Origin: Cyclobacteriaceae bacterium
GTDB lineage: Bacteria > Bacteroidota > Bacteroidia > Cytophagales > Cyclobacteriaceae
NCBI GenBank assembly: GCA_015492915.1
Contig: WGED01000312.1
Location: 1 to 10,006, forward strand
Reading direction: 5' to 3'
DNA length: 10,006 nucleotides
Shown: positions 1-6,195 of the stretch, piece after piece
Numbering within the stretch: the first letter of the stretch is position 1
Layout of the letters: every line of letters starts with the position of its first letter
The notes under the pieces: generated by a model
What the model was told of the DNA's origin: nothing
Database searches by the model: none
What the model saw: the letters and a program-made list of their open reading frames with translations, nothing else
Made by a program: the position numbers and the translations under genes

Positions 1-1
1 C

Positions 2-319
2 TTTGAAAATACACCGAAAACCATATCAGGATTTGAGACAGCATATTACGGCTTCCTGCAGGAAAAGAAAGCCTTTTATTCGGAGTTACCGCAATTGCTT
101 ACGCCGCGGCAATTCCGATGCGTGAAAGCCTTCGCCCGCCACGGCCTGGTGAAATCTCCTACCTCAGGCAGCTTTTTGCAGAATTCGGGTGTGATCGTAG
201 CGAGCAGTATGCAGCGGATCATCAAGGCGTTGCTTGAGAAACAGGTGATTTTAAAAGAAGACGAAGGATACAGACTTTACGACGTATTCCTGGAGCATTA
301 CCTTAAATATGTGGTGTGA
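2..319 (+). CDS. AAA-family ATP-binding protein, C-terminal fragment (start lies before the window)
   Basis: The reading frame is open from base 2 to the TGA at 317-319, giving the last 105 residues of a larger protein; the ATP-binding part lies outside the window. The visible part contains LTPRQFRCVKAFARHG, then VKSPTSGSFLQNSG, then SSMQRIIKALLEKQVI and a final YRLYDVFLEHYLKY. This is the winged-helix tail familiar from archaeal-type ATPases (the AAA ATPases related to the Pfam ATPase_2 family), where it follows the P-loop NTPase domain. The TTG at position 95 could be called as a start, but coding sense clearly continues upstream, so I treat the gene as cut by the window edge. The stop overlaps the ATG of the next gene by one base (TGATG), which suggests translational coupling. 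Family assignment is from recognition of the tail only; the exact role of these ATPases is not settled. Confidence 0.75.
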   Translation, partial: FENTPKTISGFETAYYGFLQEKKAFYSELPQLLTPRQFRCVKAFARHGLVKSPTSGSFLQNSGVIVASSMQRIIKALLEKQVILKEDEGYRLYDVFLEHYLKYVV

Positions 320-984
320 TGAAAAAAATACATATTTCTCATGAAATCTCAAATGTATTGCCCGGCACAAGACTCGGGTGCATTCAATGCGCGGTGAGGG
401 TGCGGCCTTCCGACAATGAGCTTGAAGAATTATCACAAAAAGTCATAGCCGATATCCGTGAGGCGCTTACCATAGACGCTGTAAGCCTAAAACCGACGAT
501 CAAAGCTACCAAAGATGCTTACCGTAAGCTGGGCAAAGACCCCAGCCGCTACCGCCCGTCGGCAGAGGCCCTGACGCGCCGCATCGTGAACGGGAAGACA
601 CTGTACAGGATCAATAATGTGGTGGACACGCTCAACCTCATCTCCCTGAAAAGCGGATTTTCCATAGGTGGCTATGATGCAGACAAGATCGAAGGGGAAA
701 TATCTTTTGGCGTCGGAAAGACAGGCGAACCCTACGAAGCCATCGGACGCGGTGCATTCAACATTGAGAACCTGCCCGTTTTTCGCGACGCGAAAAGCGC
801 CTTCGGCAGCCCCACAAGCGATTCGGTGCGCACGATGGTGACCGATGACGCCCATAAGTTTTTAATGATTATTATTGACTTTGCCGGTGACGGGATGCTG
901 GAGGCTGCCATGGCAGAGAGTGTTGAATGGCTCAAGAAATACAGCAGTTGTTCGGATTTTGAAACGATGATCGTCAGGCCATGA
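319..984 (+). CDS. Stand-alone B3/B4 (PheRS beta editing-like) domain protein
   Basis: A 221-residue protein that is essentially one B3/B4 domain, the tRNA-binding and editing module of the phenylalanyl-tRNA synthetase beta chain. Seen: AYRKLGKDPSRYRPSAEAL (about 67-85), VVDTLNLISLKSGFSIGGYD (about 101-120) and a C-terminal VRTMVTDDAHKFLMIIIDFA (about 170-189), the usual order in free-standing B3/B4 proteins. No aminoacylation core, anticodon-binding domain, signal peptide or membrane segment is visible, so it should be cytoplasmic. In PheRS this module hydrolyses Tyr-tRNA(Phe). A trans-editing or deacylase role here is inference, because the substrate of stand-alone copies is generally unknown. 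I chose the ATG at 319, overlapping the upstream TGA by one base; a GTG at 316 would add a single residue. It is very likely co-transcribed with the ATPase upstream. Confidence 0.85.
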   Translation: MKKIHISHEISNVLPGTRLGCIQCAVRVRPSDNELEELSQKVIADIREALTIDAVSLKPTIKATKDAYRKLGKDPSRYRPSAEALTRRIVNGKTLYRINNVVDTLNLISLKSGFSIGGYDADKIEGEISFGVGKTGEPYEAIGRGAFNIENLPVFRDAKSAFGSPTSDSVRTMVTDDAHKFLMIIIDFAGDGMLEAAMAESVEWLKKYSSCSDFETMIVRP

Positions 985-1027
985 GAAAAAGGCTATTTTT
1001 CATGATCGGTTTTGATCAGGCACAAGA

Positions 1028-1052
1028 CCTGCCAGCGCATGGCCCTGGCAGG
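1028..1052 (+). terminator. Hairpin after the B3/B4 gene, possible terminator
   Basis: A perfect 8-bp inverted repeat, CCTGCCAG at 1028-1035 and CTGGCAGG at 1045-1052, encloses a 9-base loop and is followed by AAGTTTT. It starts 43 bases after the B3/B4 stop codon, so it may end that operon. The T tract is short and broken, and the hairpin belongs to a larger structured zone, so termination is only one possible role. Confidence 0.45.
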
Positions 1053-1059
1053 AAGTTTT

Positions 1060-1126
1060 GCGCCAGTAAAAAATGATGTGCACTGGCGCGAGTCTTGGCG
1101 GTGGATTGAGGGTTGCAGACTCGTGC
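1060..1126. repeat. Two overlapping, mutually exclusive inverted repeats
   Basis: GCGCCAGT (1060-1067) pairs perfectly with ACTGGCGC (1082-1089). GCGCGAGTC (1086-1094) pairs with GACTCGTGC (1118-1126) with one G-U. The two stems share bases 1086-1089 and so cannot both form fully. GCCAGT at 1062-1067 can also pair with a second ACTGGC at 1127-1132. The arrangement resembles attenuator or riboswitch-like alternatives, or a palindromic repeat element; the function is unknown. Confidence 0.5.
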
Positions 1127-1229
1127 ACTGGCCATGGGAATTCATTGATTTTGCCCGAACAAAACATACTTAACGAATTGTTTCCCAAAGGTTTAACCCA
1201 AACTTTCTATTACGTGCTTAAACTACGTC

Positions 1230-1306
1230 AAAATCAGTCACTTTGTTCACGTTTGGCTCGTCGCCATAAAAGTATATTATGCCTCCTTGCCAAACGTGCT
1301 GATTTT
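1230..1306. repeat. Compound inverted repeat with a continuous 18-base right arm
   Basis: The core is CACGTTTGGC (1248-1257) and GCCAAACGTG (1289-1298), ten bases perfect. On the same axis an inner stem forms from CATAA (1265-1269) and TTATG (1277-1281). Outside the core, AAAATCAG (1230-1237) pairs with CTGATTTT (1299-1306), with ten unpaired bases (1238-1247) on the left only, so the right arm is continuous for 18 bases. It lies about 140 bases before the kinase start. It may be a folded RNA leader, a binding site or a repeat element. Confidence 0.6.
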
Positions 1307-1363
1307 CTTGTATTTTAAGCCCTCATTACGAAATCCTGGTGAGAATATTGGGTTGAATATTGA

Positions 1364-1371
1364 TAATTTTG
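1364..1371 (+). promoter_or_regulatory. Candidate -7 box for the kinase-murQ operon
   Basis: TAATTTTG matches the Bacteroidota -7 consensus TAnnTTTG and is followed by GC, as at the ribosomal promoters in this window. I find no good TTTG about 19 bases upstream, so the call rests on one box. It would give a leader of roughly 70 bases before the ATG at 1449. Confidence 0.35.
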
Positions 1372-1448
1372 CAAAAACCATCGATACACGAAGGGGACCG
1401 GCAGCGAACCCCGGGAACTCTGAAAAGCCTGAAAATTATGAAAAAATC

Positions 1449-2294
1449 ATGATTCTGATAGCAGACAGCGGATCGACGAAAACGGACTGGCGCCTCATGG
1501 ACGGCTACAAAGAGGTAGCCCGGGCAGAGACCAAAGGTTTTAATCCTTACTATCAAAACGCGGATGAGATGGACCGCGAGATCATGACAGCACTACTTCC
1601 TGCCCTTCCGGAAGCCGAGATTTCAACAATTTATTTTTATGGTGCGGGATGTTCTACGTCGGAAAGAAAGCAACAGATCGTCGATGTGCTCTCACCATAT
1701 TTCGGTAACGCTGAAATTTTAGTCCATCCCGATCTGCTCGGCGCCGCGAGGGCACTCTGCGGTCATGAGCAGGGTATCGTTTGCATCCTCGGGACAGGCT
1801 CAGGCTCGTGCCTGTTCGATGGCGAAAAGATCGTTGAAAATATCCCCTCTCTCGGCTTCATCCTCGGAGATGAGGGTAGCGGGGCCTGGCTCGGAAAAAA
1901 AATGGTGACAGATTTTCTGCGTGAGCACATGCCGAAAAAATGTATTGATCTGATCAGCAATGAACTTAATATTAATAAAGAAATCATCTTAGAACATGTC
2001 AATCACAAGCCTATGCCCAGTCGATATCTTGCCGGATTCGCAAAATTCATCAGTCGTCACAAGGATATGACTTATTTCTACAAGCTTATCTTTGACAGCT
2101 TTACGGCCTTCGCCGAAAACTACATTCTCAGATATGAAGATTATGATAAAATGAGCTGTCATTTCGTGGGCTCGGTGGCTTTCTACAATCAAGACATCCT
2201 GCAAAATGTCGCTAAATACAACGGTCTCAAAACCGGTAATATCATCAAAAGTCCGATCGATGGGCTTACAAGTTATCACGCAACAAAACATTAA
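1449..2294 (+). CDS. BadF/BadG-type ATPase, probable MurNAc/GlcNAc kinase
   Basis: A 281-residue cytoplasmic kinase of the actin/hexokinase (ASKHA) fold, BadF/BadG/BcrA/BcrD branch, the group that includes N-acetylglucosamine kinase and the MurNAc/GlcNAc kinase MurK. Seen: the phosphate-1 loop ADSGSTKTDW (5-14), the phosphate-2 loop GTGSGS (115-120), the LGDEGSGAWLGKK segment (139-151) typical of the group, and the adenosine-side HFVGSVAFYNQDIL (238-251). It should use ATP to phosphorylate the 6-hydroxyl of an amino sugar. murQ follows after three bases, so MurNAc is the best-supported substrate and its product would be MurQ's substrate; GlcNAc or both remain possible. The frame stays open upstream to a TTG at 1287, but the family begins at MILIADSGSTKT, so I start at the ATG at 1449. 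The preceding bases are A-rich without a Shine-Dalgarno sequence. Confidence 0.85.
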   Translation: MILIADSGSTKTDWRLMDGYKEVARAETKGFNPYYQNADEMDREIMTALLPALPEAEISTIYFYGAGCSTSERKQQIVDVLSPYFGNAEILVHPDLLGAARALCGHEQGIVCILGTGSGSCLFDGEKIVENIPSLGFILGDEGSGAWLGKKMVTDFLREHMPKKCIDLISNELNINKEIILEHVNHKPMPSRYLAGFAKFISRHKDMTYFYKLIFDSFTAFAENYILRYEDYDKMSCHFVGSVAFYNQDILQNVAKYNGLKTGNIIKSPIDGLTSYHATKH

Positions 2295-2297
2295 TAT

Positions 2298-3107
2298 ATG
2301 AACACAACAGAATCCCCTTCACATTACGATAATCTCGAAAAGATGCCTGTCCATGACCTGCTGGTCAATATAAACAAGGAAGACAAAACCGTGCCCCTGG
2401 CGGTAGAAAAGGCCATTCCGCAGATCGAAGCACTCGTCGCCAGAATTATTGAGAAAATGCAAAACGGCGGACGGCTGTTTTATGTGGGTGCCGGCACAAG
2501 CGGGCGGCTCGGCATCGTGGATGCCTCCGAATGCCCTCCGACCTACGGCGTGCCTTACGGACTGGTCATTGGCCTGATAGCAGGCGGTGACGACGCTATC
2601 AGATATGCTGCCGAATTTGCTGAAGATGATTTTGAACAGGGATGGAAAGACCTGCAGGAATACAATGCCAACGATAAGGATGTCGTGATAGGCATCGCTG
2701 CCTCGGGCAGGACCCCTTATGTGATCGGTGCTGTGCGACAGGCCCGCGAGAACGGCCTCGTGACGGGCTGCATCACCTGCAACGAAGGCACCAAACTGGC
2801 TGAGGCCGCTGAATATCCCATTGAGGTGATCGTGGGCCCGGAATTCGTAACGGGCAGTACGCGCATGAAAGCCGGAACAGCCCAAAAGCTCGTACTCAAC
2901 ATGATCTCCACCACAGCCATGATCAAACTGGGCAGGGTGAAGGGCAACAAGATGGTGGACATGCAACTGACCAACAACAAACTGGTGGACCGCGGTACAA
3001 GGATGATCATGGGTGAACTGGGTGTACCTTATGATGAAGCCAAAGAATTGCTCTTAACTCATGGCTCTGTGCGCAAAGCGGTGGAAGCGGTAAGGGGAAA
3101 ACCCTGA
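2298..3107 (+). CDS. murQ: N-acetylmuramic acid 6-phosphate etherase
   Basis: MurQ cleaves the D-lactyl ether of MurNAc-6-phosphate to give GlcNAc-6-phosphate and D-lactate, feeding wall sugars back into amino-sugar metabolism in the cytoplasm. The 269-residue protein is one SIS domain: FYVGAGTSGRLGIVDASECP (61-80), the second sugar-phosphate loop AASGRTPYV (134-142), and the MurQ signature GSTRMKAGTAQK (186-197) followed by KMVDMQLTNNKL (218-229). The two catalytic glutamates known from E. coli MurQ (Glu83 and Glu114) correspond by context to Glu78 and Glu109, with the same offset of five; this mapping is by eye. It is about 30 residues shorter at the C-terminus than the E. coli enzyme, a form I believe is common in this phylum. 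The ATG at 2298 lies three bases after the kinase stop, so the two form one transcript. Confidence 0.96.
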   Translation: MNTTESPSHYDNLEKMPVHDLLVNINKEDKTVPLAVEKAIPQIEALVARIIEKMQNGGRLFYVGAGTSGRLGIVDASECPPTYGVPYGLVIGLIAGGDDAIRYAAEFAEDDFEQGWKDLQEYNANDKDVVIGIAASGRTPYVIGAVRQARENGLVTGCITCNEGTKLAEAAEYPIEVIVGPEFVTGSTRMKAGTAQKLVLNMISTTAMIKLGRVKGNKMVDMQLTNNKLVDRGTRMIMGELGVPYDEAKELLLTHGSVRKAVEAVRGKP

Positions 3108-3129
3108 GTCGATTATAGAAAAATCATGT

Positions 3130-3162
3130 AACCCTCCAAGGATTTGAAACCCTTCGAGGGTT
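3130..3162. terminator. Bidirectional terminator between murQ and the convergent oxidoreductase gene
   Basis: AACCCTC (3130-3136) pairs with GAGGGTT (3156-3162), and AAGG (3138-3141) with CCTT (3151-3154). One mismatch separates the stems and the loop is nine bases. On the plus strand ATTTTATA follows. On the minus strand the hairpin begins just after the oxidoreductase stop and is followed a few bases on by a run of five T. It fits a shared terminator for converging operons. Confidence 0.75.
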
Positions 3163-3165
3163 ATT

Positions 3166-4548
3166 TTATATCCCCGCATAGTTCGTGCCCCACGGGTATC
3201 GCTGCACGCGGCTGAGCATCTTGTTGGCTTCATCATCATTCTTAAACCGCTCACGCTCCGGATCCCAGTAGAGTTTTCGTGGCAACTTCATCGCAATATG
3301 ACTGACCAGGCAGGCGCTGCATGAGCGGTGTGCCACCTCCACAGGCGCAACGGTGAGGCCCCGGGAGATAATGTTATCCAGCCAGTTCTTGTGCTGTTCG
3401 GGACTTCTGTAAAGGTGAATCTCATCGGGCCCGATCTCTGAATCAAGTATTTTCGGATCACTTGCGTCAAGGGATTTTTTACCCGTACTGTTCGATACAG
3501 GGTCGCTTGAGGTCACGGGCTTACCTCTGGTCACAAATATCCATCCTTCCGTTCCTACGAATTTTACTCCGTTGGGATAATCGCCGGAGATATGCATAAT
3601 GGCGCCATTTTCATATTTGGCAGTTACTTTGAAATCGCCATGTACATTCCAAAGGCCTGATTTCGGGAATTCCGCGGTAGCTTCTACCTCTATGGGCCCC
3701 GTAAACTCCGTGCCCATGCCCCAATGGGCGGTATCGATATGGTGGGCGCCCCATCCCGTGATCATGCCCGCACCGAATTGCTCACAGCGCAACCACCCCG
3801 GGCGGCTGTAGTCCTTCTGCGGATGCACCCTCTTTTCAGTATAGTAAACGAGTGGTGTGGAGCCGAGCCACATCTCGTAATCGAGGTTGGGCGGTACAGG
3901 CATTTCGGGCCAGTCCTCACCCGCAGGATCGCCCGGAAGACCAATGTATACTTCCTTGATCTCTCCGATCCTGCCGTTGCGCACAAGCTCACAGGCACGG
4001 TGAAACTGTGGCCATGGATCGATCGAGCGCTGCTGACTGCCTACCTGAAAAACGATGCCTGTGCGGTGCACGATATCGCTCATCTGGCGTCCTTCCTCAA
4101 TGGTCAGAGAGGCGGGCTTTTGCAAATAGACGTCCTTGCCGGCCAGGGCTGCATCAATAGCAGGCCTTGCATGCCAGTGGTCAGGCGTGCTTATGATCAC
4201 GGCATCGAGGTCCGGGTTTTCAAGCATTTCGCGATAATCGCCATACACCTCCACATTGATATAGTTTTTCTTTTCCTTATTTTTTGCATAAAATTTTTCA
4301 ACAAAAGCCTTCCCGTCATTAGCCCTTTTGCTGTCCACATCACTCACCGCTATTACACGGGCGATATCGTTTTTCATCGTTTCCGGCAGGTCATGGGCAC
4401 GTGCTATGCGTCCGAAACCGATCTGCCCGATGTTAATATTATTGCTTGGGGCACTTTTGCCGAATACGGTGGAAGGGACAATGGTCGGAACGGCAAAGGC
4501 CGCAGCTCCGAGCACAGATGTCTTTAAAAAATCTCTTCTGTTTTTCAT
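3166..4548 (-). CDS. Tat-exported Gfo/Idh/MocA family oxidoreductase
   Basis: A 460-residue NAD(P)-dependent sugar oxidoreductase-like protein with a twin-arginine leader: NRRDFLK at 3-9, a hydrophobic stretch to about 29, and a likely cleavage near FGKSAP. The mature part has an N-terminal Rossmann domain with IGQIGFGRIARAHD (40-53), STPDHWHARPAIDAALAGKD (120-139) and a QKPASLTIEEGRQM segment (143-156). The C-terminal Gfo/Idh/MocA domain carries GWGAHHIDTAHWGMG (265-279). Where the family usually has EKP this protein has QKP; I recall the same variant in other exported members. Tat export fits a protein folded with its nucleotide before transport, so it probably works in the periplasm. Substrate is unknown; a sugar or glycoside oxidation is inferred from the family. 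It starts 24 bases after the DUF6807 gene and shares its transcript. Some minus-strand starts downstream are internal, and the Tat leader fixes the start. Confidence 0.9.
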   Translation of the reverse strand: MKNRRDFLKTSVLGAAAFAVPTIVPSTVFGKSAPSNNINIGQIGFGRIARAHDLPETMKNDIARVIAVSDVDSKRANDGKAFVEKFYAKNKEKKNYINVEVYGDYREMLENPDLDAVIISTPDHWHARPAIDAALAGKDVYLQKPASLTIEEGRQMSDIVHRTGIVFQVGSQQRSIDPWPQFHRACELVRNGRIGEIKEVYIGLPGDPAGEDWPEMPVPPNLDYEMWLGSTPLVYYTEKRVHPQKDYSRPGWLRCEQFGAGMITGWGAHHIDTAHWGMGTEFTGPIEVEATAEFPKSGLWNVHGDFKVTAKYENGAIMHISGDYPNGVKFVGTEGWIFVTRGKPVTSSDPVSNSTGKKSLDASDPKILDSEIGPDEIHLYRSPEQHKNWLDNIISRGLTVAPVEVAHRSCSACLVSHIAMKLPRKLYWDPERERFKNDDEANKMLSRVQRYPWGTNYAGI

Positions 4549-4572
4549 GATGAAGTTTTTATGAGAAATAAG

Positions 4573-5829
4573 CTATTTTTTGTTCATAATTTCGACCGAC
4601 ACACTCGGAGGGTAAGCAAAATTCCTCCACAGTCTTTCAGCTTCGTTTTTGTCCGTTTTTCCGTCGTACACATACATCCTATAGCGAAGCTGATATACTT
4701 TTTCCGGTTTCAGCCGCCAGTCGCGATCCATCGCAGGGTTGAAGTTGAAAAAGACGTTCTCCTTTCCTTTGTTGGCGCCGACAGGCCATATCCTGATGGG
4801 CTCCGGATAATTGTAATTGGCGGGATGAGTGATGAAAACGATGCCCGATGTGCTCTTCGAAGAAATACCATTCACATCGCACCAGTAGCATCTGGTGCCG
4901 TTGCCATTGGCTTTGTCATAACCTTCCGAAGTCAGGATCGTAGCTGTTTCATCGTTCCACTTTGCAGTGGCTCGAAAGCCGAATCCTTCATATCGGTATT
5001 TTTTTATGGTAAAGGCACTATCTGTAGCGCAGTTAAGGGTTGAAATAAAATCGATGAGCCAGCCCTTGCCGGGGATATTCCAAACGCGCACATTCCACTC
5101 TTCTTTCAGCACTGTCTCCTCTCCGGATGGCGTATTGGTTTTTAGCACAACGTGGTCGTGAATGACTTTGAACTCTGCAAAAACATCATTGGAGGCTGTG
5201 ACTGTGACTGTCACGGGCCTGACCGTACCCTGTTGTTTGTTCAGGTTCCAGAAATCGATCTCCCTGCCTTTGAATTCGGAACGTGTCCATGGATTCCAAA
5301 GGCCTACATGGTGCAGATGGTCGGGCGGCCTGATACGCGTCAGCACCTCGCCCCCGGGCGACCACAACGGATGGATATAGCCGGCCCTTTTATATACCTC
5401 AGGGGTTCCGTCAGGAAGCTTATCTTCCACAAAATTATATTGCAATACCTTTTTACCATGAGACAAGATGATCAGATTACCATGCTCTCTGGCCACTTCC
5501 ATCACGGGGGCATCCTTTCCTGTTTTCGCCAGGGGCATGAGCTTTAACTGGTAAACCTTCCGGATCCCTGCCTTCAATTCCGGAATGACCCATGACAGCC
5601 GCGGACCGTTTTCGAAATGAAAAATCGCTGATATTTCATGAACTCCATCAAACAGAACAGGCCTGCGATTGGCAATATCAAGATCAATACCGTCCAGGGT
5701 TGCAGTTACGGGTACGTCATGGCGATCAAAGCCGCCTGCATCAACTTTTATGTTGGCAACAAGTTCCTGTCCGTACGAAACCGAAAAAATAAAATGAATG
5801 AACAATAGAAGAATAACAGTCCGGATCAT
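4573..5829 (-). CDS. Secreted DUF6807 (PmoA-like) family protein
   Basis: A 418-residue protein with a typical Sec signal peptide (MIRTVILLLFIHFIFSVSYG, 1-20, cleavage before or just after Gln21). The body is mostly beta-strand in character. It carries the hallmark region of the family formerly labelled methane oxygenase PmoA and now DUF6807: RAGYIHPLWSPGGEVLTRI (148-166), PPDHLHHVGLWNPWT (168-182) and GREIDFWN (188-195). The histidine cluster 171, 173 and 174 with Asp170 is a possible metal or substrate site; that is inference. Despite the old label there is no reason to expect methane oxidation. The family sits beside Gfo/Idh/MocA oxidoreductases and carbohydrate genes in Bacteroidota and Planctomycetota, so a role in extracytoplasmic sugar processing is likely but undefined. 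A TTG at 5874 would extend the frame by 15 residues; the ATG at 5829 puts the signal peptide at the N-terminus and is preferred. It is the first gene of a two-gene operon. Confidence 0.82.
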   Translation of the reverse strand: MIRTVILLLFIHFIFSVSYGQELVANIKVDAGGFDRHDVPVTATLDGIDLDIANRRPVLFDGVHEISAIFHFENGPRLSWVIPELKAGIRKVYQLKLMPLAKTGKDAPVMEVAREHGNLIILSHGKKVLQYNFVEDKLPDGTPEVYKRAGYIHPLWSPGGEVLTRIRPPDHLHHVGLWNPWTRSEFKGREIDFWNLNKQQGTVRPVTVTVTASNDVFAEFKVIHDHVVLKTNTPSGEETVLKEEWNVRVWNIPGKGWLIDFISTLNCATDSAFTIKKYRYEGFGFRATAKWNDETATILTSEGYDKANGNGTRCYWCDVNGISSKSTSGIVFITHPANYNYPEPIRIWPVGANKGKENVFFNFNPAMDRDWRLKPEKVYQLRYRMYVYDGKTDKNEAERLWRNFAYPPSVSVEIMNKK

Positions 5830-6195
5830 GTCTTTATGAAATTGAACAATAAAAATATTCAACTTAAAGAACAATCACACTTTTATCCTGATTTATTAGC
5901 ACAAAATACTCTCTCAGCCATGAGAAAACGGTGATTTTCCGTTCTTTCACAAGCATTGTCGTTTTCTTCATTTGGGAAAATTAATGCTGTAACGTTCCCG
6001 ATTTGGGAATTTTTTGCCTCTTACCATAACAATATAAAATTTCAATGTTCGGAAAATAGTACACTTGGGTGGCAATAGGGTAATCGTTAAGAAATTGATT
6101 TACAGTAATTTCATATCGCTGTAAGGATTTATTCATTTCATCATCTTTCCGATGGTTACAAAAGGCCTTCCCATGGCATTATTATTGAAAATTCA
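5830..6195. other. 366-base divergent gap between the DUF6807 operon and the receiver gene
   Basis: No gene is visible. It must hold promoters for both directions, but I found only imperfect -7 matches: TACACTTG at 6060-6067 on the plus strand, and on the minus strand a TATTTTG read from 5903-5909, one spacer base short. The middle holds hairpins at 5952-5988 and 5995-6009 that share the word TTTGGGAA. The rest is AT-rich, with nothing recognisable. Confidence 0.6.
5952..6015 (+). repeat. Two adjacent hairpins, the second followed by a T run
   Basis: The first hairpin has an outer stem AGCATT (5952-5957) with AATGCT (5983-5988) and an inner stem TTTTC (5962-5966) with GAAAA (5976-5980). The second is TTCCC (5995-5999) with GGGAA (6005-6009), followed by six T (6010-6015), which is terminator-like on the plus strand. 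No plus-strand gene lies upstream within the gap. TTTGGGAA occurs in both (5971-5978 and 6002-6009). It could be an operator, a leader or the end of a small RNA. Confidence 0.35.

Larger units (their letters stand above)
985..1448. other. 464-base gene-free gap with two structured zones
   Basis: No convincing coding sequence lies here on either strand; the short open frames crossing it have no recognisable content. The first zone (1020-1136) holds three inverted repeats and a 10-base direct repeat, GTGCACTGGC, at 1078-1087 and 1123-1132. The second zone (1230-1306) is one long compound inverted repeat. The last part (about 1360-1448) carries a promoter-like TAATTTTG and an apparent leader for the kinase gene. 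The region could be a terminator plus regulatory leader, an uncharacterised structured RNA, or a palindromic repeat element. The sequence alone does not decide between these. Confidence 0.6.

Noticed and set aside
1020..1306. CRISPR array or insertion-sequence ends
   Set aside because: There are no evenly spaced direct repeats of CRISPR length, no transposase remnant, and no target-site duplication that I can recognise around the inverted repeats.
1073..1318. 81-codon plus-strand frame in the gap before the kinase
   Set aside because: It runs through both structured zones, has no recognisable content and no upstream promoter-like box; I treat the region as non-coding.
1287..1448. Upstream extension of the kinase gene from a TTG at 1287
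   Set aside because: The added residues have no family counterpart and cross the inverted repeat and the promoter-like box; the conserved N-terminus begins at 1449.
2319..2966. 215-codon minus-strand frame opposite murQ
   Set aside because: It lies wholly within the conserved murQ coding region, is rich in His and Cys in a way typical of antisense frames, and has no family resemblance.
3724..4527. 267-codon open frame on the plus strand inside the oxidoreductase gene
   Set aside because: It is antisense to a gene with clear family motifs along its whole length, and its translation shows no recognisable domain; it reflects the codon bias of the opposite strand.
4561..5547. Plus-strand frames (4561-5043 and 5152-5547) opposite the DUF6807 gene
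   Set aside because: They are antisense to a signal-peptide-bearing gene with family motifs; their translations look random.
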